DNA of 64,000 nt from Dyella flava (GCF_016904955.1 NZ_JADIKE010000029.1:62001-126000), one strand, 5' to 3'; positions 34,801-43,961 are shown, numbered from the stretch's first letter. Numbers and translations: made by a program. The notes: generated by a model from the sequence alone, not told the origin.

Positions 34801-37648
34801 TGATCGTGGGGCCGGCCGGCGCGATCGTGATCGTCGCCGCATTGACGATGATGGTGTAGCTGCGATTGCCGGTCTGACCATTCTGGTCGGTCGCGACAAT
34901 GTTGATGTTGAAGCTGCCGCCTGCGGTCGGTGTGCCACTGATCGCGCCACCGGAGGAGAGGCTGAGGCCCGCGGGCATCGTGCTGCCGGTTCCCAGAGCA
35001 TACGTATAAGTGCCCGCACCGCCGGTGGCCGAAAGCGTGGTGGTGGTGTAGACCTGCCCGACCATGCCGTTCGACAGGCTGGAAGGCGAAATCGTGATGC
35101 TCGGCGTACTCACCGTCAGCGTGTAACTCTGCGTGGCCGAGTAAGGCGCGCCGGCGCCGGTGCTCGCGTCGATGGCGGTTACGCTGAAGCTGTAGCTACC
35201 GGGCTGGGTCGGCGTGCCGGACAAGGTTCCGGTGGAGGCATTCCATGTGACGCCCGGAATGCTCGCGCCGGACATCGAGTACGCGTATGGCGAGGTACCG
35301 CCGCTGGCGGTAAAGGCCTGGCTGTACGACTGCGCGTAGGTCGCGGTGAGGGCTGTGGTCGCCGGTGCAAGCGTGATGGTCGCGGCCGCAATCGTGCCGC
35401 TATATGTCTGCGCGGCGCTCGTGTAAGGGCCGGTGCCGGCACTGCTATCGCGCGCCTGCACGGCAAAGCTGTAGCTGCCGCCGGCGGTGGGTGTGCCGGA
35501 CAGCGCGCCGGTGTTCGCATTCAGGCTCAAACCGGCCGGCAAGCTGCCGGAGACGATCGAATAGGTGTACGGCGAAGTACCGCCGCCTGCTGCGACCGAC
35601 TGCGAAAACGCCACGCCGACCTTCATGCTGTTGAGGCTGGTCGGCGACAACGTAATCGTCGGCGTGGCGACGGTCAGCGAATAGGCCTGACTGCCGGTGT
35701 TGGTGTTGCTGTCGGTCGCGGTCACCGTGAAGTTGAAGGTACCGCCGGCATCGGGCGTGCCCGACAGCGTGCCGGTCGCGGTATCCAGGGTCAGTCCGTT
35801 GGGCAATGTGCCGGTGTAGCTGTAGTTGTAGGGCGAGGTGCCGCCGCTGGCGGCCAGCGACTGGCTATAGCTCACGCCGATTTGCGGCGCCGTCAGGCTG
35901 GTCGGCAAGGTGATGTCCGGTGCGCTGACCGTTAGCGAATAACTGATCGTCTGGGTAAAGGGACCGGTTCCGGTGGTCGAATCGGTCGCGGTCACCGTGA
36001 ATGCGAAAGTGCCGGTGGCCGTCGGCTTGCCGCTCAGCACGCCGCCGCTGCTCAGCGTGAGTCCGGCTGGCAGGGCGCCGGAGCTGACCGCAAAGGTGTA
36101 TGGCGCGGTACCGTGGCTGGCGGTGATCGGCACGCTGTAGCTGGCGTTCAAGGTGGCCGCTGTCAGACTCGCCGGCGATAGGGTGATGGTCGGCGCGTTG
36201 ACCACCATCGTGTAGTTTTGCGACGACGAATTGCTGTCGCTGTCCGTCACCGTCACGGTGACCGGAAAACTGTTGCCGCTTTCAGTCGGTGTGCCGGAGA
36301 ACGTGCCGGCACTGGAGAGAACCAGGCCGCTTGGCAGGCCCGTGACGCTGTAGCTATACGGTGGATGGCCGCTGGTGGCGCTCATCGACTGGCTGTAGCT
36401 GACGCCGACCGTTGCCGCCGCGAGCGATGCGGTGGTGATTTGCGGGTTGTCGGGATTGACCGTCAGTGTGTATGACTTTGGGCTGCTGCTATACGGCCCG
36501 GGACTGGGGCTGCTGTCGGTGGCCACCACGGTGAAGGGGTAGTTACCCGCCGCGCCGCTGGGTGCGCCGCTGAGCACGCCAGCGGAACTAAGGGTCATAC
36601 CTGCCGGCAGCGTGCCGCTGCTTACCGCAAAGGTATAGCTGCCGCTCGGATAGCCCCCTGTTGCCGTCAGTTGCTGGCTGTACGCGATCGTTTGCGTGGC
36701 AGCCGTCAGCGACGCGGGCGACACGGTGATGTTGGGTGGATCGATGGTGAAGGTGTAATCGACTCGCGTGCTGTTGCCGGCGTTGTCGTTGACATTCACC
36801 GCATAGGTGAACGTGCCGGTCTGTGTTGGCGTGCCGCTGAAGGTGCCGTTACTAAACGATATGCCGGGGGGCAGGCTGCCGGTATTGCCGTAGGTGTACG
36901 TGTAAGGTGGCGTACCGCCGGTGGCGCTCATCGACATCGAATACGCCGCGTACAGATTGCCGGTCGGCGCAGACGTTGGGCTGACGGAGAGAACGCCGCC
37001 GCCGATGGAGAACGTGTAGTTCTGCGTGCCGATGTCATCGTGGCTATCTTCGGATGTCACCGTAATGCTGAAGCTGCCCGACTCGGTCGGCGTGCCGGAA
37101 ATGCTGCCGCTGCTGGCATTGAAGCTCATGCCGCTCGGCAGATTGCCGTTGGCAACGTTGTAGGTATACGGACCGCCATCGCCACCGGTGGATGAGAAGG
37201 TCACCGTGGAGTAGGCCTGGCCGACATTGCCGCTGGGCATCGTGCTGGGACTGATCACGATCGGCGGATAGGTCGGCGAGCCGATGGTGATGTTGACGGT
37301 GATCCACTGACTTTCATCGTCCTCGAAGGTAAACGAATCGGTCGTTTCGCCGGCTTTGCCGTCGTTGGTGTAAGTGATGTTTCCGGCGGCGGCGGAGCCG
37401 TCGATCGCGGAAGAGCCGTGCGAGGGCTGGGTGATGCCCTCGATGCCGAATCCCGAACAGCTCAGCACATTGAACTCAACCGTGCCGCCCGATGCGACCG
37501 TTTCATTGAACGTGGGGCATTCGTTCTGCGCGCGCGCCTGTGCCGGCCACATCGCCGCGATGGCGAGCAGCAACAACAACATCAGTTTGGCCAGGAAGCC
37601 GCCGGGCGAATGTCCGATGGCGCGCGTATGACGTCGCGTATCGGTCAT
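31814..37648 (-). CDS. Giant Ig-repeat autotransporter adhesin
   Basis: About 1944 residues from the ATG at 37648; in-frame starts at 37738 and 37744 would add a 30-residue extension. A signal peptide (KLMLLLLLAIAAMWPAQARA) precedes ~13 tandem repeats of 85-95 residues, each with the core GGTxPYTYxxxSGxLPAGL followed by LSGTPTxxGxFxFTVTATDS, the putative-Ig (He_PIG) pattern. Three different Ig/cadherin-like repeats follow (ATVTISVTP, ATVTVTVDP). A Gln-rich linker leads to a C-terminal ~270-residue autotransporter beta-barrel ending in VQKKF, with the terminal Phe expected for BamA. It should be displayed on the surface as an adhesin. It diverges from the tail-collar gene cluster. Confidence 0.92.
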   Translation of the reverse strand: MTDTRRHTRAIGHSPGGFLAKLMLLLLLAIAAMWPAQARAQNECPTFNETVASGGTVEFNVLSCSGFGIEGITQPSHGSSAIDGSAAAGNITYTNDGKAGETTDSFTFEDDESQWITVNITIGSPTYPPIVISPSTMPSGNVGQAYSTVTFSSTGGDGGPYTYNVANGNLPSGMSFNASSGSISGTPTESGSFSITVTSEDSHDDIGTQNYTFSIGGGVLSVSPTSAPTGNLYAAYSMSMSATGGTPPYTYTYGNTGSLPPGISFSNGTFSGTPTQTGTFTYAVNVNDNAGNSTRVDYTFTIDPPNITVSPASLTAATQTIAYSQQLTATGGYPSGSYTFAVSSGTLPAGMTLSSAGVLSGAPSGAAGNYPFTVVATDSSPSPGPYSSSPKSYTLTVNPDNPQITTASLAAATVGVSYSQSMSATSGHPPYSYSVTGLPSGLVLSSAGTFSGTPTESGNSFPVTVTVTDSDSNSSSQNYTMVVNAPTITLSPASLTAATLNASYSVPITASHGTAPYTFAVSSGALPAGLTLSSGGVLSGKPTATGTFAFTVTATDSTTGTGPFTQTISYSLTVSAPDITLPTSLTAPQIGVSYSQSLAASGGTSPYNYSYTGTLPNGLTLDTATGTLSGTPDAGGTFNFTVTATDSNTNTGSQAYSLTVATPTITLSPTSLNSMKVGVAFSQSVAAGGGTSPYTYSIVSGSLPAGLSLNANTGALSGTPTAGGSYSFAVQARDSSAGTGPYTSAAQTYSGTIAAATITLAPATTALTATYAQSYSQAFTASGGTSPYAYSMSGASIPGVTWNASTGTLSGTPTQPGSYSFSVTAIDASTGAGAPYSATQSYTLTVSTPSITISPSSLSNGMVGQVYTTTTLSATGGAGTYTYALGTGSTMPAGLSLSSGGAISGTPTAGGSFNINIVATDQNGQTGNRSYTIIVNAATITIAPAGPTITIPYGQSYSQAFTASGGTAPYTYSINGLSIPGLSFNPSTATLSGTPTQPGNYTFTLTVTDHSGGSGPYVVTQNYTLTVSPATITVSGTVNGGTVGAQYNTSFSASGGVAPYTYALASGGILPPGMTLSSAGAFSGTPTAAGTFTFTVVATDHNNETGSAPYTMTIAAPTLTLSPATLQNATAETAYSVSFTTTGGTQPYHYQLVAGALPPGLSLNSSGTLSGTPTSTGPFTMSISVVDSSTGIGAPFTKTNTYTLNIGAPTITITPNSLPGAQVAAAYSEQLSANGGDGSYSYTVSSGALPAGLTLSTSGLLSGTPTSAGSSSFTVTAKDSLNFSGSQAYTVTTQQPKPVVVNDTATTPANQPVTINVTSVDTGPITSIAIATSPAHGTAAVSGLAIVYTPTHDFFGTDTLTYTATGPGGTSTPATVTISVTPLAVPTVAAQSATVLAGNTVSINPTTGATGGPFTAITIVKAPASGTAVVAGNAINYSAAASASGTVTFTYALSNAFGSSTPATVTVTVDPRPVAPSQSASLVAGRSVQVNLTQGATGGPFTGATLVSLTPASAGSAHIVQASGGYLLDFTATPNFSGTAVVTYTLSNAYATSAPGTITLAVTARPDPSKDPEVLGVLGAQADATREFAQGQIDNFQQRLESLHGGGGGNGFQNNLTFLSGDSTNATPLSQWPYNNTQNMPGNLNRRYMVDPQTPASPPSASNSQLPDGYVLWTGGAVNFGSRDTTATANGFDFTTAGISVGLDKRFSESFATGVGIGYGHDDTDIGHNGSSDTADSYNLAWYASFSPSASTFIDGLLSYQWLSFDAMRYVTADGNMVSGNRAGHQAFASIAGGYEYRSDSFLVSPYGRLDVAFARLDPYTEQGDPIYALSYGNELVKTTTASLGVRMNYLFKEDYGTVMPQLRLEYGHDFEGSSQATMTYADLLAGPIYRAQVDQLTENHFLIGIGVNWELARQLTLRLEYENEINAGDQNDQSILINVQKKF

Positions 37649-38051
37649 CGTATGCGTGTCGCCTGAAATAAAAGCGCAAAGAAAATCCTGATGCGCATTC
37701 GCGCACGCGCGATCCCGCTTGAATAAACGGTGCCCCATGACCATCGCCCCCCGATCCCTGTTTCATTGCGAGCCTGACGCCCTTGCGGCGCAACGGCCCT
37801 TCAAGCAGGGGGCACGAAGCGTGGTCGCACGTCCATGCGTGCCACGACGATACGCAAATCTTTGACAGCCCCCTGTTCCAGGCGCTATTGGACCAAGAAT
37901 GTGCGCCATTTAACAGTGGCAACGCAAAATAATTGACGACGTGAAGGAAATGTGACGAATAAATTGTCCTTGTAAGTTATTCGCCGCTAGGAGAGAGTGG
38001 CGGGCGCGCCAGCCAGGGCGCCTCATTTAGCCATCCAGGGGGGAGGGGAAG
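37649..38051. other. Divergent promoter region, autotransporter and tail-collar genes
   Basis: 403 bp (307 bp if the autotransporter starts at 37744). It must hold the promoters of both transcription units. An A+T-rich stretch at 37920-37985 and a GGGGGGAGGGGAAG ribosome-binding region just before 38052 are the only signals I see. Confidence 0.45.
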
Positions 38052-38558
38052 ATGTCTAGTTTTTATCTCGGGCAAATCATGCTCACCGGATTTGGTTTTC
38101 CACCAAAGGGATTTGCCCTGTGCAATGGGCAATTGCTGCCGATCGTGCAAAACCAGGCCTTGTTCGCCATCATCGGCACGCAATTCGGCGGCGACGGCAG
38201 AACCACGTTCGGGCTACCGGATCTGCGTGGAAGAACACCGGTCGGCAGTTCGGACAGCGCACCGCTTGGAATGATGGCTGGTGCGGAAAATGTCACGCTG
38301 TTGATGGCGAACATGCCCACGCATACGCATGCCGCGATGGGTTCGACCACCGCGGGCACCGAGGTCAATCCGACCAACACGGTGTATGGCGGCAGTGGTA
38401 CCGAGTCGATCTATGCGACGAACACGGGATCGTCTGTTGCATTGAATCCGGCGACCCTGGGCACTGCGGGCGGCAATGTACCGCATCCGAACATGCAACC
38501 GTCGCTTGTGACCAATTTCGTTATTGCGCTGACAGGTGTTTTCCCCAGCCGTAGTTGA
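38052..38558 (+). CDS. Tail-collar domain protein 1 (microcystin-dependent-protein type)
   Basis: 168 residues. The N-terminal half is a phage tail collar fold: GQIMLTGFGFPPKGFALCNG, then LLPIVQNQALFAIIGTQFGG and DGRTTFGLPDLRGRTPVG, the family signature. The C-terminal half is a Gly/Thr/Asn-rich beta region (THTHAAMGSTTAGTEVNPTN) ending in ALTGVFPSR. No signal peptide. First of three related genes. Outside phages, such proteins are called MdpB-like and their role is unknown; no other phage genes are present here. A very strong purine-rich ribosome-binding site (GGGGGGAGGGGAAG) precedes the ATG. Confidence 0.85.
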   Translation: MSSFYLGQIMLTGFGFPPKGFALCNGQLLPIVQNQALFAIIGTQFGGDGRTTFGLPDLRGRTPVGSSDSAPLGMMAGAENVTLLMANMPTHTHAAMGSTTAGTEVNPTNTVYGGSGTESIYATNTGSSVALNPATLGTAGGNVPHPNMQPSLVTNFVIALTGVFPSRS

Positions 38559-38590
38559 TTGATCCTTCCAAATTCGCCAGGGAGCATGTC

Positions 38591-39136
38591 ATGTCTCAAC
38601 AATCCACTCCGTACGTCGGAGAGATTCGATTGTTTGCTTTTCAACGCATTCCGGTCGGCTGGCTCGCCTGTGATGGAAGCCTGCAATCCATCAACAACTA
38701 CCAACCGCTGTATGTTTTGCTCGGCACCACTTACGGTGGCGACGGCCAGACGACGTTCGGACTACCGGACTTGCGTGGCCGCGTACCGGTGCACCAAGGC
38801 ACCGGGACCGGACTTTCACCACGCGTCATGGGGCAGGTTTTCGGCACCGAAACCGTCACCCTCAACAGCACTCAGATGCCGACGCATATGCATCTCTACA
38901 ACGCCTCGACAGCTGCCGCGTCCGCGAACTTGCCCACCAATGCCGAACTGGGTGCGCTCACCAACGACACCATGTACACCACCGTGCCGGGGCCGCGTGC
39001 CGTACAACTGTCAACGCAGAGCGTTGCCCCTGCGGGTGGCACCGGCGGTGGCGTACTGCCACACGACAACACCATGCCGACCTTGACGCTTTCATACTGC
39101 ATCGCTTTTGCCGGCATCTATCCTTCGCAGAACTGA
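38591..39136 (+). CDS. Tail-collar domain protein 2
   Basis: 181 residues from the ATG at 38591, chosen for CAGGGAG upstream; an in-frame ATG at 38555 overlaps the previous gene by 4 bp and is possible. It has the same architecture as its neighbours: GEIRLFAFQRIPVGWLACDG, LLGTTYGGDGQTTFGLPDLR, then a Gly/Thr-rich tail (THMHLYNASTAAASANLPTN) ending FAGIYPSQN. The three paralogues differ mostly in the C-terminal half, suggesting they form a hetero-oligomer or recognise different partners. Confidence 0.85.
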   Translation: MSQQSTPYVGEIRLFAFQRIPVGWLACDGSLQSINNYQPLYVLLGTTYGGDGQTTFGLPDLRGRVPVHQGTGTGLSPRVMGQVFGTETVTLNSTQMPTHMHLYNASTAAASANLPTNAELGALTNDTMYTTVPGPRAVQLSTQSVAPAGGTGGGVLPHDNTMPTLTLSYCIAFAGIYPSQN

Positions 39137-39185
39137 TGCATCGGCATATGCGGGCAGGGTCACAACACTCTGAGGGGGAATTGAC

Positions 39186-39716
39186 GTGACAGATGCATAT
39201 CTAGGTGAAATTCAGCTTTTCAGCTTTCCGTACGCGCCGGTGAATTGGGCCTCGTGCAACGGACAATTGCTGCCGATCCAGCGGTACACCGCACTGTTCT
39301 CGCTGCTTGGCACTTATTACGGCGGCGATGGCAGAAGCACATTTGCGCTGCCCAATTTGAACGGCTTCACAACATGCAGCCAGGGCCAGGGGCCGGGGTT
39401 GAGTCTGCGCTCCATCGGTGAGAGTTTTGGCGAAGACCAGGTCAGCCTGAACCTGACCGAGCTGCCGTCACACACGCATTCGATGAGCGTGTATGAGCAG
39501 CCGGATACCACCAAGCGCGTCGGCGCACCACAGAACGGCTATGGTTTGCTACCGCCGGTCAATACCAGGCCGTTTCTGGCGACGGCGCCCAATACGTCTT
39601 TTGCCATCAACACCATCAGCCCGGCCGGCAACAGCCTGCCGCATCTCAATCAGCAACCGTTCCTGGTCTTGAACTACTGCATCTGTTTGCAGGGCGTTTT
39701 CCCCACCTATAGTTGA
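39186..39716 (+). CDS. Tail-collar domain protein 3
   Basis: 176 residues starting at GTG 39186, preceded by GAGGGGGAA. Third paralogue: GEIQLFSFPYAPVNWASCNG, LLGTYYGGDGRSTFALPNLN (the usual LRG is LNG here), then SHTHSMSVYEQP and an end LQGVFPTYS. Its stop codon overlaps the ATG of the acetyltransferase gene (TGATG), so these two are translationally coupled, which argues that the cluster is one functional unit. Confidence 0.85.
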   Translation: MTDAYLGEIQLFSFPYAPVNWASCNGQLLPIQRYTALFSLLGTYYGGDGRSTFALPNLNGFTTCSQGQGPGLSLRSIGESFGEDQVSLNLTELPSHTHSMSVYEQPDTTKRVGAPQNGYGLLPPVNTRPFLATAPNTSFAINTISPAGNSLPHLNQQPFLVLNYCICLQGVFPTYS

Positions 39717-40285
39717 TGCAGATACCGCTCCTGCCCTTTCCGGCAAACCGCGATGACGCGGATGCGTGCGCCCACCTTTTGGGCGCACGCGGTCTTTCCT
39801 TGCGTGCGGCTACCCTGCAGGACCTGCCGTTCATGCGCCATCTGTTCGGGTTGTTGCGCGCTGACGAGCTCGAACGTATTCCATGGCCGGACAACGTGCG
39901 GAAGCAGTTTCTGGATGACCAATTTTCGCTGCAGCATCATCACTTCGTTACGCACTATGCACGCGCCGGCTTTTACGTTGTCGAGCACGAAGGAAACGCT
40001 GCGGGCCGGCTGTATTTGCTACGGGAGGCGCCGTATTTCCTGATCGTCGACATCGCGCTGTTGCCCGATTATCGCCGCCGGGGATTGGGTGGCACGCTGC
40101 TGGCATGGATCAAAGCGCTGACCGCTGAATGCAGCGCCGATGGCATCGACCTGCATGTCAACCAGCACAATCCCGATGCGCAACGACTTTATGCGCGCGA
40201 AGGATTTGCGGTGACCCAATCAGATGGTCCTTACATCGGTATGCGGTGGACGCGCGAGGCTTCGCGTCAGTTAAACACCGCCTGA
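39716..40285 (+). CDS. GNAT-family N-acetyltransferase
   Basis: 189 residues from the ATG at 39716. The GNAT core is visible: LRAATLQDLPFMRHLF at the start, FLIVDIALLPDYRRRGLGGT with the R/Q-x-x-G-x-G/A acetyl-CoA-binding loop, then LHVNQHNPDAQRLYAREGF. It is coupled to the third tail-collar gene by a 1-bp overlap, suggesting that it modifies a product of the cluster, perhaps acetylating a tail-collar protein; this is an inference. Its 3' end overlaps the convergent DUF6916-like gene by 19 bp. Confidence 0.9.
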   Translation: MQIPLLPFPANRDDADACAHLLGARGLSLRAATLQDLPFMRHLFGLLRADELERIPWPDNVRKQFLDDQFSLQHHHFVTHYARAGFYVVEHEGNAAGRLYLLREAPYFLIVDIALLPDYRRRGLGGTLLAWIKALTAECSADGIDLHVNQHNPDAQRLYAREGFAVTQSDGPYIGMRWTREASRQLNTA

Positions 40286-40560
40286 TACACAAACCCGAGC
40301 TCACCCCGTTCAACCGGCACCAGGAAGATGTCCACCGTGCCCAGCTCCGGATGCTGCATGGCATAGAGGTTCTGCGGGAACAGCGTTTCCGAGCGGTTGT
40401 GGAACGTCAGCACGAACGGCGGACGCGTCAGATTGACCGGTGTCTCCTCGCTCAGTGATTCGGCGCTGATCAGCGTGAACGATGTATGGCCCTGCTCGGT
40501 CGCTGCGGTGAAATCCTTGTGCACATGATCGGCGAAGTGTTCGAACCTGAGATCGAGCAT
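40267..40560 (-). CDS. DUF6916-like small protein
   Basis: 97 residues from the ATG at 40560, preceded by AGGGGA. Features: MLDLRFEHFADHVHKDF at the N-terminus and a C-terminal motif QHPELGTVDIFLVPVERGEL, then GFVYQAVFN, a pattern I associate with DUF6916 proteins, which I recall being found beside tail-collar genes. No signal peptide or membrane segment. Function unknown. It is convergent with the acetyltransferase gene, so it is probably part of the same functional neighbourhood though on another transcript. Confidence 0.65.
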   Translation of the reverse strand: MLDLRFEHFADHVHKDFTAATEQGHTSFTLISAESLSEETPVNLTRPPFVLTFHNRSETLFPQNLYAMQHPELGTVDIFLVPVERGELGFVYQAVFN

Positions 40561-40632
40561 GAAGGCGTCCCCTGGTAAGCCGCGAGCTGCAAGTGTCACA
40601 CGAAGCCATACGTTTCGGCGACTGCGATGTCG

Positions 40633-43600
40633 TCATGCGGCGGTAGCCGGTGCCGGCAACTGGCGGCGCAGCCGCTTGCGTTCGCGCCGCGCCGCCTTGC
40701 GCGCACGCCGATCGTAAAGCCACAAATAGATTGCCGGCGTGCTGAGCAGAGTCAGCAACTGCGACACGAACAAGCCGCCGAGGATGGCGATGCCCAGTGG
40801 CTGGCGCATTTCCGAACCGATACCGAAGCCGATCGCCAGCGGCAAGGCTGCGCCCATCGCCACCAGGGTGGTCATGGTGATCGGGCGAAAGCGTACCAGG
40901 GCCGCTTCACGGATCGCCTCCGGCGGCGTGAGCCCGCCTTCGCGCTCGGCGACCAAGGCAAAGTCGACCATCAGGATCGCGTTTTTCTTCACGATGCCGA
41001 TCAGCATCAGCACCGCGATCACCGACATGGTGGACAGCTGGGTATGCGTGATCAGCATGGCCAGGAACGCACCCATGCCGGCAGCGGGCAGGGTCGACAG
41101 AATGGTCAGCGGATGGATCAGGCTCTCGTACAGAATGCCGAGCACGATGTACATCGCCAGGATCACCGCGATAAAGATGATCGCCGCATTGGTCGCCGCT
41201 TCGATCAGCTTCTGGTTGTCGCCGGTGAATTTCTTGACGACGCCGGGAGGCAGTTGCGCGGCGAACATCGCCTGATCGATCAGCTTGAGGCCATCGGCCT
41301 GCGTCACGCCATCGGCGAGGTTGTAGTTGATCGTGCCCGCTTCCAGCTGGTTGTAATGCTGGATATCGATCGGCTCGATAAACGGCTTGATATGCGCCAT
41401 CGCCGAAAGCGGAATCATCTTGTTCTGGCTGTTGCGCACATACATGTTCAACAAGGTTTGCGGATTCAGCGAATTGGCGTCATCGGCGGTCAGGATCACC
41501 TGGTATTGATTGATATCGGAATAGATCACCGATACCGGCGTCTGGCCGAAGGCATCCGCCAGCACCTGATCGATCTGGCCCATGCCTACCTGCAAGCGCG
41601 ATGCAGCGTTGCGATCGACTTCCAGCAGCTGTTGCTTGCCGATGCTGTCGAAGGTGGTGCTGACATCGCGGAACTGTTTCATCTTGCGCAATACCTGCGC
41701 CAGCCGCAGCGTGGGTTCCTGCAGCGGCTCACCGCTGGTGCTGGTCAGGTCGAACGCAAATTTGCCCTTGGCTTTGCTGCCGGTGCCGCTGTTGAAGAAA
41801 CCCAGGCTGGTGAGCGTGATGTTTACGTCGGTGAGCTTTTTGTATTTCTCGTTGAGTCGCGCGATGACTTTGTCGGCTGGGTCCTTGCGCTCGCCGGGGC
41901 CGTTACCGCGCGGCCTCAGGTCAATAAAATACGTGGCTTCGTTGGCCACCGCGCCGTTGGTGTTATTGCCGCCGAGGAAGGACGCCACGTCGAGCACGCC
42001 GGGATCGGCCAGCATCGTGGCTTCCACGGCCTGCGTGCGTTGCGCCAGCAAATCCGGCGAGATATTGGGATCGGCGACCAGATCTACTTCCACCATGCCG
42101 GTATCGCCCTCCGGCATCAGCGCCCCACCCGCCGTCTTGACCACGGCCACCGCCAGACCCACGGTCAGCACCAGCAGGATCAGCGGCTGCCAGCGCATGA
42201 TGCGCCGATGGCGCATGGCCCAGTCCAGCCCGCGCTGGTAGATGTGCAGCAGGCCACGGTCGAAACGTTCCACCGCGCGCTCCAGCCTGCCCGGCTGGTG
42301 CCGGCCGATGTCCTCGCGATGCAGGTAGCGGCCGCAAAGCGCCGGCGTCAGCGTCAGCGAGACCAGCGCGGAAATCACGATCGTGGCGATCAGCGTGACG
42401 GAAAACTCACGCAACAACAGCACCATCGAGTTGTCGCCGAAGATCATCGGCGCAAACACCGCGACCAGCGACAGGGTGATCGACACCACCGTAAAGCCGA
42501 TCTCCCTGACGCCGGTCAGCGCGGCGTGCAGCGGATCGGCGCCCTTCTCCATGTGCCGGAAAATATTCTCGATCACTACGATCGCGTCATCGACCACAAA
42601 GCCGATGCACAGCACCAAGGCGATCAGTGACAGCATGTTGAGGCTGAAACCGAGCATGTACATCAGCACGAACGCACCGGCCAGGGACAGCGGCACGCTG
42701 AACATGGCGATCACCATGGGACGTAGTCGGCGCAGGAACACCAGCATCACCAACGCCACCATCATCACGCTGAGCAACAGCGCGACTTCCACCTCGTGCA
42801 GGGCGGACTTGGTGGACTGGGTCAGGTCGAAGATCGGCGTGATCTTCACGTCGGCGGGCACCAGCGCCTGCAGGCGCGGAACCGTGTCGCGAATGGCCTG
42901 CACCAGCTGCACCGCGTTTGCTTCCGGACGCTTCATCACTTGCATGATCGCGGCGTGCTGATTGTTGAACCACGCCGCCTGGAATGCGTCCTCCTGACCG
43001 TTGCTGACGGTGCCGACATCGGAGAGATAAACCGGCACGCCCTTCTGATTGGCGATGACCAGCGAGGCGTAATCACGCGGGGTTTGCAGCTGGTCGGTGG
43101 CGGAGACCATCATCTGGCCGACGCCGTCGGTGAGCACGCCTTGCGGCGAGGCGACGTTGGCGGCGCGCAACACATTCGCGACATCGTTCGCGGTGATGCC
43201 CTTGGCGGTAAGGGCGGCGCTATTGAGCGAAACACGGATGGCGTGCGGCGAACCGCCGATCAACTGCGCCTGGGCCACGCCGGTGATCTGCGAGATCGCC
43301 GGCCGCATCAGCGTGTCCGCCAGATCGTAAAGCTTGTCGGGCGGCATGCTGGTGGAGGTCATGGCCACCAGCAGTACCGGAATCTGCGAGGTGTCGGCCT
43401 TGAAGTATTGCGGCGGGGCCAGCGCCATCACTGCCGGCAGATCAGGCATGGCCTGGTTGATCGCCGCTTCCACATCGCGTGCGACCTGATCCGCGCTGCG
43501 CGACATGTCGAACAGAATCTGGATCTGTGTGCCGCCTGGATTCGCGTCCGAGGTCATCTGCTGGATACCCGGAATGCGCCCGAACTGCCGCTCCAGCGGC

Positions 43601-43794
43601 GCCGTAACGGTGGAGGCCACGGTTTGGGCATCGGCGCCCGGCAGCAGCGCCTGCACCGAGATCGCCGGAAACTGCATCGACGGAAACGCCGCCAGGCCCA
43701 GCACGAGATAAGCACAAAAGCCGGCGATCACCAGCCCTATCGCCAGCAACGACGTGGCGACAGGTCGACGGACGATCGGCTCGAAGAGGTTCAT
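40633..43794 (-). CDS. RND multidrug efflux permease (MdtC/AcrB family), second of a pair
   Basis: 1053 residues, normal for HAE1-type pumps. The first helix MNLFEPIVRRPVATSLLAIG and the porter sequence SMQFPAISVQALLPGADAQT are typical. The TM4 proton-relay pair is in FVVDDAIVVIENIFRHMEKG. The C-terminal half repeats the fold (ILYESLIHPLTILSTLPAAG; LMLIGIVKKNAILMVDFAL). It exports toxic organic molecules using the proton gradient, together with an adaptor and a TolC-type channel, neither encoded here. It is closely related to the pump 365 bp upstream on the same strand, as in MdtB/MdtC heterotrimers. Confidence 0.93.
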   Translation of the reverse strand: MNLFEPIVRRPVATSLLAIGLVIAGFCAYLVLGLAAFPSMQFPAISVQALLPGADAQTVASTVTAPLERQFGRIPGIQQMTSDANPGGTQIQILFDMSRSADQVARDVEAAINQAMPDLPAVMALAPPQYFKADTSQIPVLLVAMTSTSMPPDKLYDLADTLMRPAISQITGVAQAQLIGGSPHAIRVSLNSAALTAKGITANDVANVLRAANVASPQGVLTDGVGQMMVSATDQLQTPRDYASLVIANQKGVPVYLSDVGTVSNGQEDAFQAAWFNNQHAAIMQVMKRPEANAVQLVQAIRDTVPRLQALVPADVKITPIFDLTQSTKSALHEVEVALLLSVMMVALVMLVFLRRLRPMVIAMFSVPLSLAGAFVLMYMLGFSLNMLSLIALVLCIGFVVDDAIVVIENIFRHMEKGADPLHAALTGVREIGFTVVSITLSLVAVFAPMIFGDNSMVLLLREFSVTLIATIVISALVSLTLTPALCGRYLHREDIGRHQPGRLERAVERFDRGLLHIYQRGLDWAMRHRRIMRWQPLILLVLTVGLAVAVVKTAGGALMPEGDTGMVEVDLVADPNISPDLLAQRTQAVEATMLADPGVLDVASFLGGNNTNGAVANEATYFIDLRPRGNGPGERKDPADKVIARLNEKYKKLTDVNITLTSLGFFNSGTGSKAKGKFAFDLTSTSGEPLQEPTLRLAQVLRKMKQFRDVSTTFDSIGKQQLLEVDRNAASRLQVGMGQIDQVLADAFGQTPVSVIYSDINQYQVILTADDANSLNPQTLLNMYVRNSQNKMIPLSAMAHIKPFIEPIDIQHYNQLEAGTINYNLADGVTQADGLKLIDQAMFAAQLPPGVVKKFTGDNQKLIEAATNAAIIFIAVILAMYIVLGILYESLIHPLTILSTLPAAGMGAFLAMLITHTQLSTMSVIAVLMLIGIVKKNAILMVDFALVAEREGGLTPPEAIREAALVRFRPITMTTLVAMGAALPLAIGFGIGSEMRQPLGIAILGGLFVSQLLTLLSTPAIYLWLYDRRARKAARRERKRLRRQLPAPATAA

Positions 43795-43961
43795 GCGGTC
43801 ACTCGCGGGCTTGTATTAACCCAGCGATGGCGACACCGCGATGACACCGGGCATCCGCGCGCTGGTTCAGAACAAGAGCACATCCATAAGCACTTCATAC
43901 GCGCGTGCGCAGGACCGCAAATGTGCCTTTAGTCCATCCGTGCCGAAAGACATGTGCTTTT

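Noticed and set aside
38052..40560. Prophage remnant based on tail-collar genes
   Set aside because: No other phage structural, replication, lysis or integration genes are nearby, and the collar genes are intact and strongly translated.
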